Shown: positions 28,446 to 38,968, counted from the stretch's first letter. The stretch is 61,240 nucleotides of DNA from Crocinitomicaceae bacterium (GCA_024643545.1 JAHEMR010000009.1:1-61240), one strand, 5' to 3'. The notes: generated from the letters alone by a model not told the origin. Translations and numbers: made by a program.

Positions 28446-29205
28446 GGTTATAGGTCTTTTGGATGCTTTTTGTTAAGGCTTGATACAAATTTACTTCCTC
28501 TTTTTTTAATAGAGATTCATGCGTCAGAATGGTACTCTGATCATTTCGTTTTGCTGGTCCAGTTTGGGAATCGAATGCAGAAAAGTCGTCAAGTTTAGCT
28601 ACTGTTTCTTCAATTAAGGGTTTTAACATGTTCCAATTTAATCCACTTTCTTGCAATTGCACTTGTGCTTTGTATATCAGGTGATTGACAAAATTGTTCA
28701 CATAAACAGCTGCGAGATGGTATTTTTGTCTGTCTTCAGAACTACAATAATCGTAACGAAGCCCAGTTAATTTACACAGCGATTCTAGTTTGTTTCGTAA
28801 CTCGAAGGAGTTGGATTCAAGAAGTATAGGAACTTCATCAATTGAAAGGTGGCGATTTTTCGTGAATGTTTGAAGCGGATAAAAAACGCCCCATTTTTCA
28901 TTTGGAATATCCGCTAAATTAACGGCTCCAGCTGTATAAGCAACAAAACAATCCTTTTTTAACGATATGTTTAATTCCTTGACAGAAGAATCATTCGTGG
29001 CAATAATGATTAAGTCCGCCTCTAAATCGTTTGGATCTGCCATGAAAGGACAATTCACTTGCGACGAAAGTGCAGTTCCACTTAGGTGATTTCGACTCGA
29101 AACACCTGTAATTTGAACGCCCTGAAAGCGAAAGATAAGTGCGAGCTCCGTGGCAACTTTACCAGAGCCAATGAATGCAACACGCATCTTACTTTCGTTC
29201 GTCAT
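28438..29205 (-). CDS. Rossmann-like DUF2520 protein
   Basis: A 255-residue cytoplasmic protein: an N-terminal NAD(P)-binding Rossmann domain (MRVAFIGSGKVATELALIF, then IIIATNDSSV) and a C-terminal helical DUF2520 domain (about 125-250; KYHLAAVYVNNFVNHL, then LDDFSAFDSQTGPAKRND). The fold resembles pyrroline-5-carboxylate reductase and F420-dependent oxidoreductases; the reaction is unknown. It starts in the TAATG overlap with the secA stop and overlaps kdsC by 8 nt. Confidence 0.85.
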   Translation of the reverse strand: MTNESKMRVAFIGSGKVATELALIFRFQGVQITGVSSRNHLSGTALSSQVNCPFMADPNDLEADLIIIATNDSSVKELNISLKKDCFVAYTAGAVNLADIPNEKWGVFYPLQTFTKNRHLSIDEVPILLESNSFELRNKLESLCKLTGLRYDYCSSEDRQKYHLAAVYVNNFVNHLIYKAQVQLQESGLNWNMLKPLIEETVAKLDDFSAFDSQTGPAKRNDQSTILTHESLLKKEEVNLYQALTKSIQKTYNHD

Positions 29206-32200
29206 TACTTACCGTGACATTGTTTATATTTCTTTCCGCTTCCGCAAGGACACGCATCATTTCGATTCACTTTAGGTTCGGCGATGATTGGTTGGCGTTT
29301 TTCCGGTTGAGGCATTGAATTGGCAATCGCTTGATCGTAACCTTGTCTACCTTCGAAAGATGGAGTAGGAGTAGAAGAAGTTGATTGATTAGTTTGTGCT
29401 TGTTGGTAGTTATTTTGACGTGAATCCAGGTTGGTTCCCTGAACAGCTTGTTCAACTGGAATATCGAGTTTCATCAATAATTCAACAGCCTCTTCATTTA
29501 GGCGATTCAGCATAGAACGGAACAATTCATAGGATTCCAGTTTGTACACAACTAGTGGATCTTTTTGCTCGTATGAGGCATTTCGCACAGCAGAACGCAA
29601 CTCATCCATTTCACGTAAATGTTCTTTCCACTCATCATCGATTTTAGATAAAATCACATTTTTTTCGAAAGCTTTTGAAATGATTTTTCCTTCAGACTTG
29701 TAGGCTTCTTCGATGTTCACGATTAATTGTAATTCACGGCGTCCATCTGTTAATGGGAATACCATGTCTTTGTATTTATCGGACATGTTTTCATGAACGT
29801 GCTTGATTTGAGGCAAGGCTCTGTGCGCAATTTTCTCACATTTACGCTCATACGATTCCTTCATCGAAGCGTAGATTTTTTCTGTCAAATCTTCCTTATT
29901 GATTTTCTCATATTCCTCTGATGTAATCGGAGATTCGATACCAATAATACGCAATAATTCCATTTCAAAGTCATTGAAATCTGAACCACTATGTAGTTTT
30001 ACGGTTGTCTCGCACAACTCAAAGAACATGTTGTCGATATCAATATCGAGGCGGTCTCCAAACAATGCGTTTTTGCGTTTTTTATAGATCGCTTTACGTT
30101 GAGCGTTCATCACGTCATCGTATTCCAACAAGTTTTTACGGACCCCGAAGTTGTTTTCTTCCACTTTTTTCTGAGCGCGCTCAATTGATTTAGAAACCAT
30201 TCCAGCGGAAATTACTTCACCTTCTTTCAGTCCCATGCGGTCCATGAGTTTTGCGATACGTTCAGAACCAAACTTACGCATCAAGTCATCTTCCAACGAC
30301 ACAAAGAAACGAGATGAACCTGGATCTCCTTGACGTCCGGCACGACCTCTTAGCTGACGGTCGACACGACGGGAGTCATGACGCTCTGTACCAATAATTG
30401 CGAGTCCGCCGGCTTCTTTCACGCCTTCGCCTAGCTTGATGTCAGTTCCACGTCCTGCCATATTCGTTGCAATCGTTACCGCACCTGAAAGTCCAGCATT
30501 TGCAACAATTTCCGCTTCTTTTTGGTGGTATTTCGCATTCAATACTTGGTGTGGAATCTTCTTCATTTGAAGCATTCTAGAAACCAATTCTGAAATCTCT
30601 ACCGTCGTTGTACCAACGAGTACCGGTCGTCCTGCAGCAACTAATTCTTCCACTTCTAGGATGACAGCATTGTATTTTTCTCGAGCTGTTTTGTACACAA
30701 AATCATCTAAATCTTTTCGTGAAACAGCTCTATTTGTAGGAACGATCACTACATCAAGTTTGTATATGTCCCAGAATTCTTTTGCTTCCGTTTCCGCTGT
30801 TCCGGTCATACCAGCAAGTTTGTGGTACATACGGAAATAATTTTGCAAGGTAACCGTAGCATATGTTTGCGTGGCAGCTTCTACCTCTACATTTTCTTTC
30901 GCTTCAATCGCCTGGTGTAATCCGTCTGAGTAACGACGTCCTTCGAGGATACGTCCAGTGGACTCATCCACGATTTTCACTTTCCCGTCTAGAATCACAT
31001 ATTCCACTTCTTTTTCGAAGAGCGTGTAAGCTTTCAATAGCTGATTGATGGAGTGAATGCGTTCAGATTTGATGGAATATTCACGAACTAATACATCTTT
31101 TTGATCGAGGTATGTTTCTTTCTCTAAGTTTAACTTTTGCAATTTTGCAATTTCATCACCGATATCAGGCATCACGAAGAAATTTCGGTCATCTTTTCCA
31201 GATACCAAATCAATTCCTTTGTCTGTTAGCTCAATGGTGTTGTTTTTTTCATCGATGACAAAAAACAATTCTGCATCGATTTTTTTCATGTTTTTACCTT
31301 GTTCGGACATGTAAAAGTTCTCCGTTTTTTGGAGGTGAACTTTAATACCTGGTTCAGACAAGAATTTGATGAGTGTGCGGTTTTTTGGCAATCCACGGTG
31401 TGCACGAAGCAAGGCAATTCCACCTTCTTCTAACATGCGTTTCGCGTCGTTTTTATCTTCCGGAGCTTCATTAATTACCGTCAATAATTTTTTTGCTTCC
31501 GATAAGCATTGTTGCACATACTGTTTTTGCGCTTCAACCACTCGTTCGATGCGTGGTTTCAATTCATGGAATTCGTGTTCGTCTCCTTTTGGCGTTGGAC
31601 CAGAAATAATTAAAGGCGTACGGGCGTCGTCAATCAATACGGAATCGACCTCATCGACAATCGCAAAATGATGTTTGCGTTGCACCAAATCATCTACGTG
31701 TCCAGCCATATTATCACGCAAATAATCGAAACCGAATTCGTTGTTTGTTCCAAAAGTAATGTCTGCAAGATATGCTTGTCTTCTTTCTTTCGAGTTCGGA
31801 CGGTGTTTATCGATGCAATCCACGCTCAATCCGTGGAATTGATACAATGGACCCATCCACTCGGAGTCACGTTTTGCTAAGTAATCATTTACTGTTACAA
31901 TGTGAACACCTTTTCCTGCAAGCGCATTTAAGTAAACTGGAAGTGTTGCCACCAAGGTTTTTCCTTCTCCCGTTTGCATTTCAGAAATATTTCCTTTGTG
32001 CAATACAGCTCCACCCATTAATTGAACATCGTAATGAACCATGTTCCACTTGATGTGCCCACCAGCAGCAGTCCATTCATTATGCCAAATCGCTTTGTCG
32101 CCATCAATGGTGATTCCGTCTTTTTTCTTTGATAATTCAATATCAAACGCTTCCGCTGTCACGACCAATTGTCCGTTAGTTGCCCAACGATGTGCTGTTT

Positions 32201-32549
32201 CTTTGACTACTGCGAAGGCTTCCGGAAGGATTTTCAAGAGAGTTTCTTCGATTTGTGCATCAACTTCTTTTTCTAACTTATCGATGCGATCGAATAAATC
32301 TTCTTTTTCGTTAATGCTTGTTTCAAGACTCTCTGCTTTTGTGCGCAAATCTGCCAATTGCTGTTCAAGGCTTTCCTTTTCTTCGCGAATTTGGTGTTGG
32401 AATTCACGCGATTTTTGACGCAATTGCTCGTCAGTTAACGTTTTTATGTGTTCATGAGCAGCATTTGCTAACTCTACGTAAGGCCAGTATAATTTCTTGT
32501 CTTTCGCGTTCTTATCTCCAAAAATGGATTTTAAGATATCTCCAATCAT
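29205..32549 (-). CDS. secA: Preprotein translocase ATPase SecA
   Basis: Motor of the Sec export pathway. The 1114 residues are longer than E. coli SecA (about 900), mainly because of an early coiled-coil insertion (about 50-105) that moves Walker A to 191-198 (MQTGEGKT). DEAD-type IVDEVDSVLIDDARTPLIISG, the second nucleotide domain (NMAGRGTDIKLG, ERHDSRRVDRQLRGRAGRQGDPG) and a C-terminal zinc-binding NDACPCGSGKKYKQCHG tail are present. I start it at MIGDILKSIFGDK (32549); the ATG 27 nt upstream sits against the TAACTTTG promoter box. Confidence 0.97.
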   Translation of the reverse strand: MIGDILKSIFGDKNAKDKKLYWPYVELANAAHEHIKTLTDEQLRQKSREFQHQIREEKESLEQQLADLRTKAESLETSINEKEDLFDRIDKLEKEVDAQIEETLLKILPEAFAVVKETAHRWATNGQLVVTAEAFDIELSKKKDGITIDGDKAIWHNEWTAAGGHIKWNMVHYDVQLMGGAVLHKGNISEMQTGEGKTLVATLPVYLNALAGKGVHIVTVNDYLAKRDSEWMGPLYQFHGLSVDCIDKHRPNSKERRQAYLADITFGTNNEFGFDYLRDNMAGHVDDLVQRKHHFAIVDEVDSVLIDDARTPLIISGPTPKGDEHEFHELKPRIERVVEAQKQYVQQCLSEAKKLLTVINEAPEDKNDAKRMLEEGGIALLRAHRGLPKNRTLIKFLSEPGIKVHLQKTENFYMSEQGKNMKKIDAELFFVIDEKNNTIELTDKGIDLVSGKDDRNFFVMPDIGDEIAKLQKLNLEKETYLDQKDVLVREYSIKSERIHSINQLLKAYTLFEKEVEYVILDGKVKIVDESTGRILEGRRYSDGLHQAIEAKENVEVEAATQTYATVTLQNYFRMYHKLAGMTGTAETEAKEFWDIYKLDVVIVPTNRAVSRKDLDDFVYKTAREKYNAVILEVEELVAAGRPVLVGTTTVEISELVSRMLQMKKIPHQVLNAKYHQKEAEIVANAGLSGAVTIATNMAGRGTDIKLGEGVKEAGGLAIIGTERHDSRRVDRQLRGRAGRQGDPGSSRFFVSLEDDLMRKFGSERIAKLMDRMGLKEGEVISAGMVSKSIERAQKKVEENNFGVRKNLLEYDDVMNAQRKAIYKKRKNALFGDRLDIDIDNMFFELCETTVKLHSGSDFNDFEMELLRIIGIESPITSEEYEKINKEDLTEKIYASMKESYERKCEKIAHRALPQIKHVHENMSDKYKDMVFPLTDGRRELQLIVNIEEAYKSEGKIISKAFEKNVILSKIDDEWKEHLREMDELRSAVRNASYEQKDPLVVYKLESYELFRSMLNRLNEEAVELLMKLDIPVEQAVQGTNLDSRQNNYQQAQTNQSTSSTPTPSFEGRQGYDQAIANSMPQPEKRQPIIAEPKVNRNDACPCGSGKKYKQCHGK

Positions 32550-32573
32550 TGTTTTTCTCTTTAATGCAAGCAC

Positions 32574-32581
32574 CAAAGTTA
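32574..32581 (-). promoter_or_regulatory. -7 box of secA
   Basis: TAACTTTG on the minus strand ends 25 nt before the ATG at 32549. It overlaps the first codon of the longer frame, so it supports the shorter start. Confidence 0.55.
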
Positions 32582-32719
32582 ATCAATTCTAGTTAATCTT
32601 ATGGACATTCACTAGGTTGAATTGCAACTATTCATAAGAAAATAATACACGGATGTTTCCTGCAGTTTAAAGCGTAAAAATCAACAAAGCTTCGGACGCG
32701 GCTAATTAGCAATAATGCT

Positions 32720-32727
32720 TATCTTTG
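32720..32727 (+). promoter_or_regulatory. -7 box directly before guaA
   Basis: TATCTTTG ends 4 nt before the guaA ATG at 32732, so the transcript would have almost no leader. The 154-nt gap between secA and guaA shows no other gene. Confidence 0.55.
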
Positions 32728-32731
32728 CGCC

Positions 32732-34264
32732 ATGCATGAAATGATATTAATTTTAGATTTTGGATCCCAATATACGCAGCTTATTGCCCGTAGAATCCGT
32801 GAGTTGAATGTTTATTGTGAAATCCATCCGTGGAATAAAATACCAGAAATTGGCACAAATGTGAAGGGGGTAATCCTTTCCGGAAGTCCTTTCTCCGTGC
32901 GCGATGAAGCTTCACCAAAACCAAATCTTGATGCCATCAAAGGAAAGCTTCCGCTTTTGGGTGTTTGCTTTGGCGCACAGTATCTTTCTCATCATTTTGG
33001 AGGTGAAGTTTTGCCTTCAAGTATCCGTGAATATGGTCGTGCACATTTATCCTATGTAGACGAACGTCATATTCTTACAAAAGGAATGACTAACGGCTCC
33101 CAAGTGTGGATGTCTCATGGCGATACCATAAAAAAAATCCCTAGCAACTATAAAATCATTGCGAGTACATCCGATGTAGAAATTGCTGGATACCATATCG
33201 AAGGGGAAGAAACATATGGAATCCAATTCCACCCAGAAGTGTATCACTCGACGGAAGGAAAGATTCTTTTGCAAAATTATGTTGTAGACATTTGTCATTG
33301 CGCGTGTGATTGGACACCAGATTCTTTTGTGGAAGAAACAACAGCTCGTTTACGAGAACAATTAGGCGATGACAAGGTCATTCTTGGACTTTCAGGTGGA
33401 GTGGATTCGTCTGTTGCTGCCGTTCTATTACACAAAGCAATTGGCGAAAATTTACATTGTATTTTCGTAGACAATGGACTTCTACGTAAAAATGAATATC
33501 AGTCTGTACTTGAATCCTACAAAGGAATGGGATTGAACGTGAAGGGTGTTGATGCATCTGAACTGTTCTATTCAGCATTGAAAGGATTAACCGATCCAGA
33601 ATTAAAGCGCAAAGCCATTGGTAAAGTATTTATTGATGTCTTCGACGAAGAATCGAAAAAAGTAGCAGGAGCGAAATGGCTCGGACAAGGAACAATTTAC
33701 CCCGATGTAATTGAATCTGTATCGGCTACCGGTGGACCTTCACAAACCATAAAATCTCACCACAATGTTGGTGGACTTCCAGATTACATGAAATTGCAGG
33801 TGGTTGAACCGTTGCGTTTATTGTTCAAGGATGAGGTACGTCGCATTGGACGTTCGCTTGAAATTGATGAGCGCATTTTGGGACGTCATCCCTTTCCTGG
33901 CCCAGGACTTGGAATCCGAATCTTAGGAGAAGTAAGTGCCGAAAAAGTGCGCATTCTACAAGATGTTGACGCCATTTTTATTGATGGATTAAAAGAGGAT
34001 GGATTGTACGATGATGTTTGGCAAGCGGGAGCGATATTCTTACCGATCCAATCTGTTGGAGTGATGGGCGATGAAAGGACTTATGAAAATGCAGTTGCAT
34101 TAAGAGCGGTAACCTCAACGGATGGAATGACGGCTGATTGGTGTCATTTGCCGTATGAATTCCTGGCGAAAATCTCGAATAGAATCATCAATCAGGTTAA
34201 AGGAATTAACCGTGTGACATACGACATTAGTTCTAAGCCGCCCGCAACGATAGAATGGGAATAA
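32732..34264 (+). CDS. guaA: GMP synthase (glutamine-hydrolysing)
   Basis: Makes GMP from XMP, ATP and glutamine. The 510-residue protein has the class I amidotransferase domain with catalytic C79 (GVCFGAQ), H167 and E169 (QFHPEV), the ATP-pyrophosphatase domain with P-loop SGGVDSS (221-227), and the C-terminal dimerisation domain ending in the conserved KPPATIEWE. The first ten residues match the length of family relatives, so I keep the ATG at 32732. It is the first gene of a rightward run with the LysM gene, hemF and the VOC gene. Confidence 0.97.
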   Translation: MHEMILILDFGSQYTQLIARRIRELNVYCEIHPWNKIPEIGTNVKGVILSGSPFSVRDEASPKPNLDAIKGKLPLLGVCFGAQYLSHHFGGEVLPSSIREYGRAHLSYVDERHILTKGMTNGSQVWMSHGDTIKKIPSNYKIIASTSDVEIAGYHIEGEETYGIQFHPEVYHSTEGKILLQNYVVDICHCACDWTPDSFVEETTARLREQLGDDKVILGLSGGVDSSVAAVLLHKAIGENLHCIFVDNGLLRKNEYQSVLESYKGMGLNVKGVDASELFYSALKGLTDPELKRKAIGKVFIDVFDEESKKVAGAKWLGQGTIYPDVIESVSATGGPSQTIKSHHNVGGLPDYMKLQVVEPLRLLFKDEVRRIGRSLEIDERILGRHPFPGPGLGIRILGEVSAEKVRILQDVDAIFIDGLKEDGLYDDVWQAGAIFLPIQSVGVMGDERTYENAVALRAVTSTDGMTADWCHLPYEFLAKISNRIINQVKGINRVTYDISSKPPATIEWE

Positions 34265-34274
34265 ACTTCTTTAC

Positions 34275-36014
34275 ATGAAAAAATCCTTATTGTTCTTTTT
34301 GTTGTTCAGTACAGTGTTTGTCTACGGACAACAATATGCTCAAATTACAGAACGAGAGGGTAAGAAATGTTACATTCACACCGTTGCAGATGGGAACAAT
34401 TTGTACGGTCTTCAGCAAATGTATGCGTGTCCAGCAGAGGACATCTTAAACATGAATCCAGGAATTGAACGTGGATTTACCACGGGAGAAGTGGTCTTTA
34501 TTCCTGTGCAGCGACGTACGGTTAAACATACCGTTGCTGAAAAGGAAACCTTATATGCTGTATCGAGAATGTACGATGTTTCTATGGATAGTATTGTGAA
34601 ATATAATCCGAAAGCCAAGAATGGTTTAATCTTGAATCAACGTTTAACCATTCCGAATGCCATTGCAAAAATACAAACAGACCAACTTGCAACTTCGACT
34701 GAAGTAAGTCAACAAGAAATTCCGAAACCTAGTGTCGCAGCACAATCGAAATTCAAAATATCCTTTTCGGATGCCATTGTTTCTCACGTTGTTTTGCCAC
34801 AGGAATCTCTTTATACGCTTTCGAAACGATTCATGGTTCCTGTTCCAGAGCTTCAAGCATTGAATAACTTGAAATCGAGTCGTGTAAATCCGGGTCAAAC
34901 GGTGAAAATCCCCATTAAAAAGGAAAAAGTTGAGCGCGTGCAAATTCGTCCGGTACCACCGAAACAAGAACCCGAAGAAAAGGATGAATTGCAGTTTTCA
35001 GCACGGAAATCATTTGAAATTGCCCTTTTTTTACCATTGAATTTAGATTCAACAGCAACCTATAATCGCTTTGTTTCGAATGCAGCTTTGGAATATTACA
35101 TGGGAGCAAAATTAGCCATGGATTCGTTGAGTCATCTTGGTTTAAATGCTACTTTTCATGTCTACGATTATGAGTCCGCGAATGAAAACCTTACGGCTAT
35201 TTTAGAAAAGCCTGAATTATTAGGGATGGATGTAATTTTCTCTCCTTTACAGCAACGAGAGGCCGAGGTGGTGAGTGTGTTTGCACGTAAGAATGAATTG
35301 ACTATAGCCTTTCCTGTTGCGATGAAGGAAAGTGAGCTAATCGGAAATCCAAATGCCATTTGTCTTTCCCCATCATCCTCCAATCTCATGGAACAGATGG
35401 CTTTGAGTGTTCATCAACATTATGTTGATCAAACAGTTGTTCTGATCAAAGGGGAGACAGAGGCGGACATGAAATTGGATCAGTTGTTTTTAACGGCGTT
35501 TCGCAATGTTCCTTCTTCCATTTCTAAAGCGAAAATCATCGAGGCAACTTGGAAAAACTACAAGCAGTATGAATTCATGAACGAGGACATCATATATGTG
35601 GTGTTAAGTACAGACAAAGCAAAAGTACTCGCCTTGTTAGAAAAATATAAATCAAACCATCATGTTCATATTTTTGGACTGAAAGAATGGTTAGAGTGGA
35701 AAGAAGTGAGTGGGACGATTGAAAATACGTATGCGTTTACTTACGCGAGTCCAACTTATTTCTCCTACCATTCGCCCAATGTCATGGCCTTTCACAAAAA
35801 ATACCGAAGAACGTATTCGTCTGATTTGACTCGAATGGCTTGTTTGGGATATGACGCCACCTTGATGATTTGTCGACAGTTAATTAGTCAAACGAATAAG
35901 CAAACAGGAATCATTAGTAATTACCAACTGATTCAACAGGGGGTAGGTAATGGCTTTCAAAATACTGCTGGATATATACTAGATTACAAAGGATTTGAAT
36001 CGAAGCCGGAATAA
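34275..36014 (+). CDS. LysM-repeat protein fused to a PBP1-type ligand-binding domain
   Basis: A 579-residue exported protein. A signal peptide ending VYGQ is followed by three LysM modules (about 35-77, 83-126 and 168-215; each with a DNLYxL/ETLYAVS/ESLYTLS-like turn and an N-P or L-N-N motif) that should bind peptidoglycan. A Pro/Glu-rich linker leads to a periplasmic binding-protein type I domain (about 245-575; FEIALFLPLNLDS, GAKLAMDSL, DVIFSPLQ). This resembles branched-chain amino-acid receptor domains but without a transporter nearby. It starts 10 nt after guaA. Confidence 0.85.
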   Translation: MKKSLLFFLLFSTVFVYGQQYAQITEREGKKCYIHTVADGNNLYGLQQMYACPAEDILNMNPGIERGFTTGEVVFIPVQRRTVKHTVAEKETLYAVSRMYDVSMDSIVKYNPKAKNGLILNQRLTIPNAIAKIQTDQLATSTEVSQQEIPKPSVAAQSKFKISFSDAIVSHVVLPQESLYTLSKRFMVPVPELQALNNLKSSRVNPGQTVKIPIKKEKVERVQIRPVPPKQEPEEKDELQFSARKSFEIALFLPLNLDSTATYNRFVSNAALEYYMGAKLAMDSLSHLGLNATFHVYDYESANENLTAILEKPELLGMDVIFSPLQQREAEVVSVFARKNELTIAFPVAMKESELIGNPNAICLSPSSSNLMEQMALSVHQHYVDQTVVLIKGETEADMKLDQLFLTAFRNVPSSISKAKIIEATWKNYKQYEFMNEDIIYVVLSTDKAKVLALLEKYKSNHHVHIFGLKEWLEWKEVSGTIENTYAFTYASPTYFSYHSPNVMAFHKKYRRTYSSDLTRMACLGYDATLMICRQLISQTNKQTGIISNYQLIQQGVGNGFQNTAGYILDYKGFESKPE

Positions 36015-36015
36015 C

Positions 36016-36912
36016 ATGACGAGAAAAGAAATAGAAGAATCGTATAGAGGATTACAATTACACATTTGTCAAGCCTTGGAGGAAATTGATGGCCAAGCAA
36101 GGTTCATAGAAGACCCATGGACACGCGAGGAAGGTGGCGGTGGTTATACGCGAACCATTAGTAATGGACGTATTTTCGAAAAAGGTGGTGTAGCATTCTC
36201 TGCTGTACATGGGCCTGTTTCTGAAGCGATGAAAAAGCAATTGAATTTAGACGGTGAGTACTTTTTTGCAACAGGAGTTTCGATTGTCTTGCATCCGAAG
36301 CACCCAAGACATCCAATTATTCACATGAATGTTCGTTATTTTGAATTGGATAATGGTGCAACATATTGGTTTGGTGGAGGAATCGATTTGACACCGCATT
36401 ATGTGGATCGAACATTGGCAGTTGATTTTCATCAGCAATTAAAAGAAACATCCGACCAGTTTTCTGAGGCGTTTTATCCGAAATTTAAGGATTGGGCGGA
36501 CCGCTATTTCTATTTGCCTCACCGTGAAGAATCGCGTGGAATTGGAGGGGTTTTCTTCGATCATTTGGATGAAACTTGTGGTTTAACCAAAAGTCAGATT
36601 TTTGAATATTGTATGTCCCTTGGACACCTTTTTCCGAAAGCATATAAACATCAGGTAGATTCCATTCAGATCATGGAAGTCACGGAGAAAGAACTAAATT
36701 GGCAAGCAGTGCGTCGTGGTAGGTATGTTGAATTCAACTTGCTTCACGACCGTGGAACCAAGTTTGGTATTTATTCTGGAGGACGCACAGAGTCCATTCT
36801 CATGAGCATGCCACCTAGGGCGAACTGGGAATACAACCTCGAATTGGAGGAAGGATCAGAGGAAGCAGAAACACTTGCTTTTTTGAGAAAAACACATGAA
36901 TTTATTAAGTAA
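36016..36912 (+). CDS. hemF: Oxygen-dependent coproporphyrinogen III oxidase
   Basis: Haem synthesis: converts coproporphyrinogen III to protoporphyrinogen IX with O2. The 298-residue protein follows the family throughout: WTREEGGGGYTRTISNGRIFEKGGVAFSAVHG, HPKHPRHPIIHMNVRYFEL, WFGGGIDLTPHYV, RGIGGVFFDHL, RRGRYVEFNLLHDRGTKFGIYSGGRTESILMSMPP. I use the ATG at 36016, one base after the LysM gene's stop codon; an in-frame ATG at 35995 would overlap that gene. It implies an aerobic lifestyle. Confidence 0.96.
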   Translation: MTRKEIEESYRGLQLHICQALEEIDGQARFIEDPWTREEGGGGYTRTISNGRIFEKGGVAFSAVHGPVSEAMKKQLNLDGEYFFATGVSIVLHPKHPRHPIIHMNVRYFELDNGATYWFGGGIDLTPHYVDRTLAVDFHQQLKETSDQFSEAFYPKFKDWADRYFYLPHREESRGIGGVFFDHLDETCGLTKSQIFEYCMSLGHLFPKAYKHQVDSIQIMEVTEKELNWQAVRRGRYVEFNLLHDRGTKFGIYSGGRTESILMSMPPRANWEYNLELEEGSEEAETLAFLRKTHEFIK

Positions 36913-36930
36913 GAAAACAGTTTGAAACAG

Positions 36931-37992
36931 ATGAAATCAACATATGTGAACGTAAATGGCATGCAGCACATCGGAGTAGCTGTAAGTGATATGAATAAAA
37001 TATTACCGCTTTACCGAAAACTATTCGGAATGGACATTCCCTTTTTCGATTCAGTTCAAGCGGCTCCCCTAATGGATGTATATACACATGGTGTCACAAT
37101 GACCAAGCGAGCAAGCATGATCATGAATTTACAAGGTGGTTGTGCGATGGAGGTGATCGAAGCAACTTCATTCAAAGGAAAAGGAAATTTGAACACGTTT
37201 GCTTGGGGAGATTTAGGGATTAATGCAGTTCAAATGAAAGCCAAAAACATTCAGGCGAGTCATGAATATGTAAAGAACTTAGCTCCAACAAAAACCATTC
37301 AATCCGGACCAGATCAACGCAAGGGATTTTTCATGAATGATCCCGATGGTAATTTCTTTCAATTTGTGGAGAACAACGAATTTTATTCGAACACGGGTCA
37401 TCATTCAGGAGGTGTACTTGGACTCAGTATTGGCGTGAAGGATGCCGATGAATCCATGAAGTTATACCGAGATATTTTAGGTTTTGACGAGGTTGTTTAC
37501 GATCAAACAGCCGTTTTTTCTGATTGGAGCGAATTACCAAATGGCACCGAACAATTCCGTCGCGTTTTACTGACAAAATCCAAACCAACCGGAGGAGGAT
37601 TCGGAAAAGTAACAGGTAAAAACTACATTGAATTGGTTCAGGCAATGGATCGAGTTCCTCAAAAAATATTCAAAGGTCGCATCTGGGGAGATTATGGATT
37701 TGTTCATTTAGGACTTGATGTGAAAGGCATGCGTGAATTAGAAAAAGACATGTCTTCAAAAGGATTTCCGTTTACCTGTGATAGTCAATCCGCACTGAGC
37801 ATGGGAAACACAAAAGTACATTGTGTTTACATTGATGACCCAGATGGAACGTTGATCGAAATGATTGAAGTATTCAAAGTGCCAATTGTAGAGAAATGGG
37901 GCTTGTTTTTGAACGTGGAGAAACGAGATCCAATGAAACCTCTTCCGGACTTCATGTTGAAGTTCTTGCGTTTCTCTCGAATAAAAGATTAA
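36931..37992 (+). CDS. Protein with two VOC (glyoxalase-like) domains
   Basis: A 353-residue cytoplasmic metalloprotein-like protein with two vicinal-oxygen-chelate domains, about 8-150 (MQHIGVAVSDMNKILPLYRKLFGM to NDPDGNFFQFVE) and 160-315 (VLGLSIGVKDADESMKLYRDILGF to IDDPDGTLIEMIE). The layout recalls 4-hydroxyphenylpyruvate dioxygenase, but the third metal ligand and C-terminal region do not clearly match, so the reaction is unknown. I use the ATG at 36931, not the TTG 9 nt earlier. It follows hemF by 18 nt. Confidence 0.8.
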   Translation: MKSTYVNVNGMQHIGVAVSDMNKILPLYRKLFGMDIPFFDSVQAAPLMDVYTHGVTMTKRASMIMNLQGGCAMEVIEATSFKGKGNLNTFAWGDLGINAVQMKAKNIQASHEYVKNLAPTKTIQSGPDQRKGFFMNDPDGNFFQFVENNEFYSNTGHHSGGVLGLSIGVKDADESMKLYRDILGFDEVVYDQTAVFSDWSELPNGTEQFRRVLLTKSKPTGGGFGKVTGKNYIELVQAMDRVPQKIFKGRIWGDYGFVHLGLDVKGMRELEKDMSSKGFPFTCDSQSALSMGNTKVHCVYIDDPDGTLIEMIEVFKVPIVEKWGLFLNVEKRDPMKPLPDFMLKFLRFSRIKD

Positions 37993-38025
37993 CGCGAAAT
38001 ATTACGAAAAAGAGTACATTTAAGG

Positions 38026-38961
38026 ATGAGATTCTTTTATGTCATTGTCATTTTTGTGGGATTCTTGAACGCTTGTTCAAGTGACAAGGTTGTGGACCGG
38101 GTATATCAAACAAAAAATGTAGTGGTGGTGGTAATTGATGGCCCAAGATATTCGGAATCTTGGGGTCAAACCGGAAGACCAAACGTCCGATATCTAGATT
38201 CCATATTGGCTCCCGTAGGCTGTACACATACTTATTTTTACAATTTAGGTGAAACTTTTACAACCAATGGCCACACAGCTCTTACCACAGGGGTTTATCA
38301 ATCCATTAATAATACCGGCGGAGAATATCCTCAAAATCCGGGGATCTTTCAACACTACCTTAAGAAATATCCGGACGAATCCAACCATGTTTGGTTAATC
38401 ACGAGTAAGGACAAACTTCAAGTATTGTCCGACTGTAAAGATTTTCAATGGAAGAAGAAACACATTGCCTCAACAGATTGTGGTGTGAATGGACTTGGAA
38501 CTGGATATAGGCATGATTCGATAACTTTTCAGCATGTCATGAATACCTTGGAAATTTATAAACCTAAGGTGCTATTCATCAACTTTCGGGAACCAGATTT
38601 TTCAGGACATAAAGGTGATTGGGCTGCGTACATTCACGGAATTCAACAAACAGATTCTATGGTCCATGAAATTTGGAAGTACCTTGAAAATGACCCAGTC
38701 TATAAAGGAAAAACGACGATGTTTGTCACAAATGACCATGGTAGGCATTTGGATGGCGTCTCTAATGGATTCACTTCACATGGCTGTTCTTGTGAAGGAT
38801 GTCGACGCATTCATTTATGGAGTTTTGGTCCAGATTTTAAAAAAGGAGTTGTATTAAATCAGCCAGCGGAATTAATTGATGTCAATGCAACCATCGGAGA
38901 GTTGTTGCAATTGCATACACTCAAATCAAATGGACGCGTACTAAGGGAATTGTTTAACTAA
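38026..38961 (+). CDS. Alkaline-phosphatase-superfamily lipoprotein
   Basis: A 311-residue predicted lipoprotein (lipobox FLNAC) of the phosphodiesterase/sulfatase superfamily. Metal-site features are VVVVIDGPR near the N-terminus, a probable threonine nucleophile in ETFTTNGHTALTTG, NFREPDFSGHKGDW, VTNDHGRHL, and a final histidine in TSHGCSCEGC. The Cys cluster around this last histidine is unusual. Substrate unknown. A TACATTTA near-box ends 3 nt before the ATG. Confidence 0.78.
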   Translation: MRFFYVIVIFVGFLNACSSDKVVDRVYQTKNVVVVVIDGPRYSESWGQTGRPNVRYLDSILAPVGCTHTYFYNLGETFTTNGHTALTTGVYQSINNTGGEYPQNPGIFQHYLKKYPDESNHVWLITSKDKLQVLSDCKDFQWKKKHIASTDCGVNGLGTGYRHDSITFQHVMNTLEIYKPKVLFINFREPDFSGHKGDWAAYIHGIQQTDSMVHEIWKYLENDPVYKGKTTMFVTNDHGRHLDGVSNGFTSHGCSCEGCRRIHLWSFGPDFKKGVVLNQPAELIDVNATIGELLQLHTLKSNGRVLRELFN

Positions 38962-38968
38962 TTCTCGA

